The position numbers and the translations under genes were made by a program. From the NCBI RefSeq assembly GCF_018294505.1, contig NC_057807.1:184167420-184231419 (forward strand): DNA of 64,000 bases, in the 5' to 3' direction. The DNA comes from Triticum aestivum. Lineage: Eukaryota > Streptophyta > Magnoliopsida > Poales > Poaceae. Of this stretch, positions 12,301 through 21,114 are shown piece after piece. The notes beneath the pieces were generated by a model. It saw nothing but the letters and a program-made list of their open reading frames with translations, did no database searches and was not told where the DNA came from. The stretch's first letter is position 1. Each line of letters starts with the position of its first letter.

Positions 12301-13487
12301 TGAAATTATGTGTGATGCTAGTGATTATGCTGTAGGTGTTGTTCTAGGACAGAGAGTTGATAAGAAACTAAATGTTATTCATTATGCTAGTAAAACTCTA
12401 GACAGTGCCCAGAGAAATTATGCTACTACTAAAAAAGAACTTTTAGCAGTTGTTTGCTTGTGATAAGTTCAGACCTTATATTGTTGATTCTAAAGTAACT
12501 GTTCACACTGACCATGCTGCTATTAAATATCTTATGGAAAAGAAAGATGCTAAACCTAGACTTATTAGATGGGTTCTCTTGCTACAAGAATTTGATTTGC
12601 ATATTATTGATAGAAAGGGAGCTGAGAACCCCGTTGCAGACAACTTGTCTAGGTTAGAGAATGTTCTTGATGACCCACTACCTATTGATGATAGCTTTCC
12701 TGATGAACAATTAGTTGTCATAAATACTTCTCGTACTGCTCCATGGTATGATGATTATGCTAATTACATTGTTGCTAAATTTATATCACCTAGTTTCACA
12801 TACCAACAAAAGAAAAAGTTTTTCTATGATTTAAGACATTACTTCTGAGATGACCCACACCTTTATAAAGAAGGAGTAGATGGTCTTATTAGACGTTGTG
12901 TACCTGAGCATGAACAGGAACAGATCCTACGCAAGTGTCACTCTGAGGCTTATGGAGGACATCACGCTGGAGATAGAACTGCACATAAGGTATTGCAATC
13001 CGGTTTTTATTGGCCTACCCTCTTCAAAGATGCCCGTAAGTTTGTCTTGTCTTGTGATGAATGTCAAAGAATTGGTAATATTAGTAGATGTCAAGAAATG
13101 CCTATGAATTATTCACTTGTTATTGAACCATTTGATGTTTGGGGCTTTGATTATATGGGACCATTTCCTTCCCCTAATGGGTATACACATATTTTAGTTG
13201 TTGTTGATTACATTACTAAGTGGGTAGAAGCTATTCCAACTAGTAGTGATGATCATAACACTTCTATTAAGATGCATAAAGAAGTTATTTTTTCTGAGCT
13301 TTGGAGTCCCTAGATATTTAATGACTGATGGTGGTTCACATTTTATTCATGGTGCTTTTCGTGAAATGCTTGCTAAGTATGATGTTAATCATAGAATTGC
13401 ATCTCCTTATCACCCACAGTCTAGTGGTCAAGTAGAATTGAGTAATAGAGAGCTTAAATTAATTTTGCAAAAGACCGTTAATAGACC
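9353..13487 (+). pseudogene. decayed gag-pol polyprotein, Athila-like family A
   Basis: An intact ATG at 9,353 opens the gag (MEHNPLRGLFG). Colinear with the better copy at 51.1-55.7 kb, the pieces are gag (9,353-10,227), aspartic protease with CDMGAS in the DTG/DSG position (about 10,555), reverse transcriptase with FMDD (about 11,870), RNase H with CDAS (about 12,315) and integrase zinc finger and core (12,850-13,487). Frameshifts or stops occur near 9,930, 10,225, 10,903, 10,995, 11,115, 11,331, 11,588, 12,460, 12,848 and 13,300. The integrase breaks off near 13,487, and the rest of pol and the 3' LTR are missing. No function is left. The heavy decay makes this insertion much older than the copy at 47-57 kb. 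Confidence 0.9.
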
Positions 13488-13506
13488 GTTAATAGGTCTA
13501 GTGGTC

Positions 13507-14358
13507 AAGCTAAGCACTTCTCCCATTGCAAGAAAGATCAATCTAGTAGGCCAAACCAAACTGATAATTTGAAGAGACTTGTAAAGATGACCTATCATAC
13601 ATAAAAGAATTCAGAGGAGGTTCAAATATTTCTCATAGATAAACTTGATCATAAACCCACAATTCATCGGATCTCGACAAACACACCGCAAAAAGAGTTA
13701 CATCGAATAGATCTCCAAGAAGATCAAGGAGAACTTTGTATTGAGATTCGAAGAGAGAGAAGAAGCCATCTAGCTAATAACTATGGCCCCGAAGGTCTGT
13801 GGTAAACTACTCACAACTTGTCGGAGAGGCTATGGTGTTGATGTAGAAGCCCTCCGTGATCGATTCCCCCTCCGGCGGAGCGCCGGAAAAGGCCCCAAGA
13901 TGGGATCTCACGGGTACAGGAGGTTGCGGCGGTGGAAATAGGGTTTCGTCGTGCTCCTGGATGTTTTCGGGGTACATAGATATATATAGGCGAAGGAAGT
14001 CGGCCAGGGGAGCCACGAGGGGCCCATGAGGGTGGGGGGCGCGCCCACCCCCATAGGGCACGCCCTGCACCCTTGTGGCCGCCTCGGCTGCTTCTTGACG
14101 TCCACTCCAAGTCTTCTGGATTGCGTTTGTTCCAAAAAGATCGCTCCCGAAGGTTTCATTTCGTTTGGACTGTTTGATATTCCTTTTCTTCGAAACACTG
14201 AAATAGGCAAAAAAAACAGCAATTTGGGCTGGGCCTCTGGTTAGTAGGTTAGTCCCAAAAATAATATAAAAGTGTAAAGTAAAGCCTATAAACATCCAAA
14301 ACGGGTGATATAATAGCATGGAACAATCAAAAATTATAGATATGTTGGAGGCGTATCA
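13507..14358 (-). mobile_element. LTR B fragment, right piece
   Basis: Corresponds to 41,643-42,471 of the solo LTR B and ends at the LTR terminus (…GGCGTATCA, minus-strand start TGATACGCC). It has the GC-rich inverted repeat at about 14,010-14,075 and a TATATATA box at about 13,979-13,988 (minus). The left end is a break fused to the integrase of element A. Its first 350 bases repeat the last part of the left B piece (7,115-7,462), so the two pieces come from two LTRs, not from one LTR split in place. Confidence 0.8.
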
Positions 14359-15525
14359 CTAGCTATAAACGGTAAGGGATTGGCATAGCTTACTGCTATT
14401 GTTGAACTGAATTAGCGAGTATATGTTGCTTTTGATTGGGGAAGTGAAAAAGAAACTCTTTGATGTTGGACCTATCCCTGTGGTAGTGAAAGCAATTTTA
14501 ATTTACTCACGAGCGGAGTTTGGATATTATTTGATGATAGAACTTGGAGAGTACCTAATAAGATCGAAGCACGGTTTTTCATTTGCTTTGCTGGGCAACC
14601 ATGAAAAAGTTGGGAGCACGGTAATCATGCAAAATCTATTCATGTGTGTTATCTTGTGCATAAAGTTTACAATGTACACGCACCATTAGGTTTGGTGCTG
14701 TTTTTCCTCTGAAGTTGGCTTTGGTGCTATTTGTGTCCTTCACCAAATATAAACTCTTTTGGAGCTTGCCAGGACACACGTTTTGTTGGATTGCTGATTA
14801 GAAGAGGTGATCGTGTGGTTTTTTGTGGGTTCTGACATGACACATTGGTTGGCTTGTGCAACTTCAAAATAAATGCAATTCAGTTGTTGTGGACATTGTT
14901 AGTACTGCATATGAGGATTGCCTTCACACAGAGACTGTATGACAACTGTTGTCCGCGACATCATTTTGTGTTTAAATGTTCTGGAACTTGGTTATTTTTC
15001 TTACATAAAACGGGTTCATCTCGAGTGTGTGAATTTGTAGTAGCTCCAACCAATGGGTTTCTTTCCTTAGCCTTAAGCCACCATGATTTGATAAGGAATA
15101 TAAAATATTTTGTTGGGTTCATTTGAACCTAATGGCAATGAGCTGGCTCCACCCTTGGTTGTATATCTTAGCAAGCATGCAAGTGTCCCTTACAATCACT
15201 ATGTTTCTGAGTTGATCCGAATTCACAAAGGTGACTCTCCCATTGAAGAATTGATACATAGATAATCATGCTTTATGAGAGCACTCAAGAAGTTTCTTTT
15301 GAAGATTTACATATGAAGGTTACACGATGCATCATTCAGGACTAGAATTAATAACAAAGTCATTTGTTCAAACTTCTCCAAGTACTCCTCCCTATCCCTC
15401 CCTATCCAACCACATTTCTTCCACCTGAACGTAGTAGTTAGGAGGGGTGGCAGTATGACATCGAGTGAGAGTGCGGCTTCTTGACCATCATCTATCTCCA
15501 TTGTCGACAATGACCCGTAGCAACG
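14359..15525 (+). repeat. left arm of 2.4 kb palindrome
   Basis: Base by base the reverse complement of 15,542-16,740, with scattered substitutions and one extra tandem copy of about 35 bases in the right arm near 16,245-16,275. The arm opens CTAGCTATAAACGG and closes with a Helitron-like terminal hairpin half. Open frames at 14,423-14,689 and 14,845-15,126 reappear in the other arm only because of the duplication; I recognise no protein in them. The outer limit is set by LTR B, so the arm may once have been longer. Confidence 0.9.
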
Positions 15526-15541
15526 CACGGGCACATTTATA
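15526..15541. other. 16-base palindrome centre with Helitron-like 3' terminus
   Basis: The spacer CACGGGCACATTTATA lies between the arms. Together with the left arm end it reads CCCGTAGCAACGCACGGG plus a short AT tail, the form of a Helitron 3' hairpin, but the final CTAG is missing and the second copy begins directly. Confidence 0.6.
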
Positions 15542-16740
15542 CGTTGCTACGGGTCATTGTCGACAATGGAGATAGATGATGGTCAAGAAGTTGCACTCTC
15601 ACTCGATGTCATACTGTCACCCCTCCTACAACTACTACGTTCAGGTGGAAGAACTGTGGTTGGATAGGGAGGGATAGGGAGGAGTACTTGGAGAAGTTTG
15701 AACAAATGCCTTCGTTATTAATTCTAGTCCTGAATGATGCATCGGTGTAACCTTCATTTGTAAATCTTCAAAAGAAACTTCTTGAGTGCTCTCATAAAGC
15801 ATGATTATCTCTATATCAATTCTTCAATGGGAGAGTCACCTTTATGAATTCGGATCAACTCATAAACGTAGTGACTGTAAGGGACACTTGCATGCTTGCT
15901 ATGATATACAACCAAGGGTGGAGCCAGCTCATTGCCATTAGGTTCAAATGAACCCAACAAAATATTTTATATTCCTTATCAAATCATGGTGGCTTAAGGC
16001 TAAGGAAAGAAACCCATTGGTTGGAGCTACTACAAATTCACACACCCGAGCTGAACCCATTTTATGTAAGAAAAATAACCAAGTTCCAGGACATTTAAAC
16101 ACAAAATGATGTTGCGGACAACAGTTGTCATACAGTGTGAAGGCAATCCTCATATGCAGTACTAACAATGTCCATAATAACTGAATTACATTTATTTTGG
16201 AGTTGCACAAGCCAACCAATGTGTCATGTCAGAACCCACAAACATGAAAGCTGAGAACCCACAAACATGAAAGTTGAAACCACACGATCACCTCTTCTAA
16301 TCAGCAATCCAACAAAACGTGTGTCCTGGCAAGCTCCAAAAGAGTTTATATTTGGTGAAGGACACAAACAGCACCAAAGCCAACTTCAGAGGAAAAAACA
16401 GCACCAAACCTAATGGTGCGTGTACATTGTAAACTTTATGCACAAGGTAACACACATGAATAGATTTTGCATGATTACTCCGCTCCCAACTTTTTCATGG
16501 TTGCCCAGCAAAGCAAAGGAAAAACTGTGCTTCGATCTTATTAGGTACTCTCCAAGTTCTATCATCAAATAATATCCAAACTCTGCTCGTGAGTAAATTA
16601 AAAATGCTTTCACTACCACAGGGATAGGTCCAACATCAAAGAGTTTCTTTTTCACTTCCCCAATCAAAAGCAACATATACTCGCTAATTCAGTTCAACAA
16701 TAACAATAAGCTATGCCAATCCATTACCGTTTATAGCTAG
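15542..16740 (-). repeat. right arm of 2.4 kb palindrome
   Basis: Inverted partner of 14,359-15,525, ending …TTTATAGCTAG. Single-stranded DNA or a read-through transcript of this locus could fold into a duplex of more than 1.1 kb. No gene is recognised. It also forms the minus-strand 3' end of the putative Helitron that runs to 29,038. Confidence 0.9.
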
Positions 16741-17789
16741 CAAAATAGACTATGATATCCTACAGTTCAGAAAAGCTTACAGATCTATCTTGTGTAAAGA
16801 AATAGCTCTTCCAAGTTAATTAGTGGCCTAAATACTGAATTATTTTTTATGCTTTCTGGAGCCGGTGACTGGCTAACTTCCCCATGTTGTCCAATTTCTG
16901 GAGTGACTTTGCTTCAGTTAATACATGCCTCTACTTCTAGTTCTAGTCAGTATAGTTGATTTCTAAAAAGAATGAAGTACTACTATTTAGTCTTCTTGTT
17001 CTGGAAGCTACAACGATAAATTACAAAGCAAGAGAGAACATATGATATACGTCCACGCCATCGTGAATCAGAATGATAAGGCTCTATGCCTAATTGACAC
17101 ATTTCTATGAGTCCAAATTAAATAAGGTCTTATTAATTCTTGGATTTATAAACTAGAAGAATTGAGCTAAGGTCTTATCAAGCTTATGTTATTGTTTCCA
17201 AAGAATAGAATTGAACAGGCTCGCTAAATTCGTTTCACTGTTATGCATAAGGAATCCTTGTTAAATGTACCTATCTCTACATCTGGAGTGGGTGGTACAG
17301 ATGAATTACACAATAAAAACATGTTTATCCACCCAGAGTCCTTGGTCCTTGTAAGAACTTCAGTTTGGGATAATTTCTGTGAAACGATCATAAATCTTTT
17401 GAAAGTAACGATATAAATAAGGGATATGAAGAGGGTAAAATGCATGTACACTAATTTTGAATGTAAATAACTCTTCAAAATTAAGTATTTGCTTAAATAC
17501 TGTAGAAAATGTACACTTTCAAAGCTGGTGACTTGCTAACTTACCTCTCATCTTGCTATCAATCAATAGATTGTGTGAAATAAAATAAAATAAACAACCG
17601 AACCGCACCTACTACATATGCGGTATACCTCTGGACATATGCTAAGATGAAACTAAATTGCAGTACATTTTCCTGCTGTGGTTCAAGCTGCATGTTTCCT
17701 ACTTCCTACCTCAGCCAAAGAAACAATTTCAAGTCAGTTCTACCTAGCTGCATTACCTGTGTCTGAAACCCAATATACGATTGATATTC
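16741..17789. other. no gene seen; Helitron interior
   Basis: AT-rich, with a diverged repeated phrase (GGTGACTGGCTAAC near 16,863 and GGTGACTTGCTAAC near 17,527) that may mark two related captured segments. No coding signal was recognised. Confidence 0.4.
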
Positions 17790-18094
17790 TGATGCGGAGC
17801 ATCCTTCCATCATCCCCATGGACTCTACACCGACACATCCAACCCCACGAGGACCCATGACAAGAGCTAGAGCACGTGCTTTGGAAACCGAGGTGAACTC
17901 CTTCCTACTAGACTTGCATATGGACGCGAATGGAACATGTTTACTACCTCACCAAGATATGCTATGCCTCCTTAGGTATGAAGAGGAACATCACCAAGAA
18001 GCTCAGGAGCATCACCAAGGAGAAGGAGGACCACCCCAAGGTCGTGCGAACCAAGAAGAAGGACAACAGCAGCAGCACAGGAGGCTCCAGGCGA

Positions 18095-18235
18095 CCCCGT
18101 GCGCATGGGCCCCAAGACCCCGTGCCCACGGACTACACAGGAAGTTGGCGCTGGAGCACCCCGTGTGCACGGGCCTGTATCGTGCCCACGGGACGCCCGT
18201 GCGCACGGGCCCAACTTACCCCGTGCGCACGAGCC
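18095..18235. repeat. array of six short palindromes in U3 of solo LTR
   Basis: Six imperfect copies of a 15-17 base palindrome of the type CCCGTGCGCACGGGC at about 18,095, 18,118, 18,159, 18,180, 18,195 and 18,219. They end about 60 bases upstream of the TATA box. The equivalent place in the related complete element holds a different palindrome. Confidence 0.85.
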
Positions 18236-18297
18236 TCCCAGGATGGCCGGCTGAGATTGCATCTTCGGCTCCTCTTCATCTCCTTCGACCCCAAGGC

Positions 18298-18305
18298 TAT
18301 ATATT
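18298..18305 (+). promoter_or_regulatory. TATA box of solo LTR
   Basis: TATATATT lies 60 bases after the palindrome array, matching the layout of the related LTR. It is the probable core promoter and may drive read-through into flanking DNA. Confidence 0.55.
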
Positions 18306-18667
18306 CCGTACCAAGAACCATGTTTAGGGTTAGCAAAGTATTAGATGAGATATTTGTGAGCTTTGCTCCTTCACCTTCCCTCTTGGAGGATCAAGACCCC
18401 CTAGGGAAGAATCCTTGTGGATTTCAAGACCTCCATAAGGAGAAGACTATCTTCAAGCCCCCATCTCCTTTGGATTTGGGATGAACTTTGCCATTGTATC
18501 TTTCCTTTGATTGTGTTTGTGACTTGTGGATCTTGTGTTGTTATCCTAGTGGATGTGTAATCGGGAATTGTTGGAGTGATTTCCTCTTTGCGTTCTTGTT
18601 GTTTCTCTCCTTTTTCCCCTCCAAGTGTGAAAAGATCCCTCTTAGGGTTCTACCCTACATCATATTC

Positions 18668-19361
18668 CCAGCTACATTGTCCATGTCTAAAAACCAACAT
18701 AAGATTGCCTTATGTGCTAGATTCTCAAGAGAAGTTTATTGTCATTTTTGTAGGAAGTAGAAACATTATTACATAATGCTCAAGTGGTGCAGAACTGAAG
18801 AATGCATAATTAGTTGTAGTACATTGGGCAACAGAGAAGCTATGCATTGGGTATTATTTATCTTCAGAAAATGTAGTTCATACCTCAGGTGAAGCATGGT
18901 CAGACAGAGTTCCAGTGACGGGTGGAGCACGAGCGGACAATGTTCCTGCAAAGTTGCTGGAATGATGAGATTGGATGTATGTCGCCTGTGGCCCTATCAT
19001 TCAGTAGTATCTAAGGGCCACGTCAGGGACTTCATCATTTACAACTTCGTCGAATGTCGGAGTTCTGCACTTCACCCATATGGCAGTGGAGCCGAGGGAA
19101 CTCGTGCCATCCCTCGACAGGGGACAACAGCCAGGTGACCATGGTTGGTGACGACGTATCTCTCTCACATTCGTCTCGTACGGCCAATATCTCGTTGTTT
19201 CCAAAAAATTAATCTCCTCATGCCTAAATCATCTTAAGCATACTGCACGAAGACCAAGGTGAACAGTTGAAAGTTGAGTTGCTTCCGGTGATGCTTCACA
19301 TAGCAAGCAACAATATCCTATGACCATGCTTGCATATCATGAATCCACGAGGTTGGTCAAT
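18668..19361. other. no gene seen; Helitron interior
   Basis: Continuation of the Helitron body after the solo LTR. Mixed composition, with no reading frame or domain that I can name. Confidence 0.4.
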
Positions 19362-19460
19362 AGCTCATCTTGTCTAGCTCAGCTTTGATTTGAGTTTGTC
19401 ATAGTCACTAAACTTTGACAAATCCACAAATCTATCAAGTACAACATCTTGCTTATGAAC
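19362..19460 (-). pseudogene. auxin response factor PB1-domain exon fragment
   Basis: Minus-strand translation just after a TTGCAG acceptor (plus 19,461-19,466) reads VHKQDVVLDRFVDLSKF, then SDYDKLK, which fits the PB1 (domain III) region of plant auxin response factors: usual form VHKQG..LGRSVDL.KF..YDEL. One frame over, AELDKM continues the family pattern, so a single-base frameshift lies near 19,380. Auxin response factors bind auxin response elements and dimerise through this domain. Only this exon is recognisable, with no B3 domain nearby, so it looks like a captured fragment in a Helitron. Identification is by motif memory. Confidence 0.6.
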
Positions 19461-19559
19461 CTGCAATACCATGGAATATATCATACGAATTAACCTCATG
19501 AAGTTGCTACTGGAAGCATGTGAATCAATAAATAAGCTAGACACATCCGCAAAAATCAC

Positions 19560-20086
19560 CCAGCGGTCAACAAAGTAGAGCTAGATTTTGGGGGATCCCA
19601 TGGACGGAAGATGCAGATGTGAAGGAAGAGAAGTTGAGATCCGGCAAGCCAGGCCATCGGCCATACACGAACAAATGGATCCTTCGACCATTCGACTTCG
19701 CCGTTGCTGGGTGTGGAGCATGTTGAGGCGCTCGTGGACGCCGACAACAACATGTCCCGCCACGCGCTGGAGGAGGCAAGGTTCTCGCCGTCGCGCCCTC
19801 TCTACTTTCCTCTGTCCACCTCTTTCTTGATCCAGACCAAGAAGGAGGGAGGGACGAACTGGGGTCGCAGGAGAAGCACCGGCGAAGCCTTGCCCGAAAC
19901 CCTAGCCGCGGGGGTGGGGTTGCGAGTGGGTCGGTAGAGACCGGGAGCGGAGAATCTGGCTGGAGGGGAGGAAGGCGCGGACTGTGGGGAGCTCAGGGGT
20001 GTGCTGCGCGGCGCCGGAGCTCGCCGGAAGTGGCCGGCGTGGCATGGGTGGTGACGGCGGCCATGACTTCATGGGCGAGAGGAACA
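19560..20086 (-). other. GC-rich gene-like fragment, unidentified
   Basis: GC content and CpG rise sharply, and several open frames run on the minus strand, as in a grass gene 5' end. A minus ATG region near 20,070 and intron-like breaks can be imagined, but no domain was recognised. It is probably the start of a captured gene piece interrupted at 20,091 by the CRM-like element and continuing beyond 28,815. Confidence 0.4.
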
Positions 20087-20091
20087 GGAGG

Positions 20092-21114
20092 TGATGTAGG
20101 GCGGAACCCTAATTAGTCGATCTTTCACGTTTGGAGGGATCCCACGGGAGAAACATGAGAAACGCGCGGAAATCACAAAGGGGAACACGAGGGAAACGAG
20201 AGAAAATCACTCAACTGAACAAGAATCGATCACACGAGTGCTAGATCATCACACACATAAGGTAACACATGATCCACAATCAACAAAGGGAAAGGATACA
20301 ACGGAACCGTTCTTCTCCGAGAGGAGGCCTTGATGTTCTTCCCTAGAAGGGGTCTTGAATCCGCTTGGGATCTTCTCCGGAGAGGTCCTGATCTCCGAGG
20401 AGAAGTATCAAGTGGATGAGCAAAGGCTCTCACACAAAATGAGCTAATCCAATGCTAAGTCTCAAAAGAGGAAGGGGATGGAGTATATATAGTCTACGGG
20501 GGCGAAAGAGTACATGGGCTTCGGCCCCTCACTGTGCACACGCAGGGGAAGCCGGATGTCCGGGCGTCGGGCCGGAAGTCCGGGGCTTCGCGAGGCGCCG
20601 GATGTCCAGGCCAAAACGCCGGATGTCCGGGCTGGGCGGTTTTGCTTCTGGACAGAGGCGCCGGATTTCCGGGCTGGAGGCCGGATGTCCGGGGCTTCGT
20701 GGGAGGCCGGATGTCCGGGGCCTGGGGCCCGGATGTCCGGGCTGGCTATGCACCCTTCTGTGCTCTCTGGATCGAGGCGCCGGATTTCCGGGCTGGAGGC
20801 CGGATGTCCTGGGGCCGGATGTCCGGGGCCTGGGAGGTGAACTTGTTCCTCTCGGCTGGTTCTCTTCATCCGTGGAGTGTGCAGCTTGTCCATCTTCACA
20901 TGCATCCTCGGGAGGTCCTTCTTGACACCTAATCATGCATAGTGTATCTGACTTAGGTAGTAGCCATGTCTCGAGAGCGTCATATGAAATATCATTTAGG
21001 AGAGAAGTCACCTCGGTTTCGAGAGCTCTTGCACGTGCTCGAGTCATGGGTCCTTGTGGGGTTGGATGTGTTGATGTAGAGTCCATGGGGATGATGGTGA
21101 GATGCTCCGCATCA
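20092..21114 (-). repeat. 3' LTR of CRM-like element
   Basis: 1,023 bases. It contains the last ~195 codons of pol, the palindrome array (20,551-20,829) and a TATATATA box at about 20,484-20,491. Nearly identical to 27,785-28,810. Confidence 0.92.

Larger units (their letters stand above)
17818..18327 (+). pseudogene. pol C-terminal tail encoded in solo LTR
   Basis: The frame opens MDSTPTHP and runs [15 protein letters not shown], the same tail that closes the pol reading frame of the neighbouring chromovirus inside its 3' LTR. In CRM-type elements the integrase end extends into the LTR. Here it is orphaned and has no upstream pol. The last 80 residues are encoded by the palindrome array and are Pro/Arg/His/Gly-rich low complexity. 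Confidence 0.7.
17790..18662 (+). mobile_element. solo LTR, CRM-like chromovirus relative
   Basis: 873 bases, TGATGCGGAGC…CCTACATCA, flanked by the 5-base target duplication TATTC (17,785-17,789 and 18,663-18,667). The first 150 bases and the last 30 match the LTR of the complete element at 20,092-28,810 read from the minus strand, so this is a related family in the opposite orientation. No internal domain is present, so unequal recombination between two LTRs has removed it. It carries the pol C-terminal coding tail, a short palindrome array and a TATA box. Confidence 0.9.

Noticed and set aside
14423..16676. Conserved protein pair MLLLIGEVKKKLF… on both strands
   Set aside because: The identity is due to the inverted duplication. 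The frames are short, lack a known domain and are not a gene family.
20551..20829. CRISPR-like repeat array
   Set aside because: Units are short palindromes with irregular spacing inside a plant LTR; no spacers of even length and no cas genes.
20452..20932. Long plus-strand frames over the LTR (also 28,145-28,628 and 27,291-27,704) as genes
   Set aside because: They arise because the palindrome units contain no stop codon in any frame. They read antisense to the element and have no domain.
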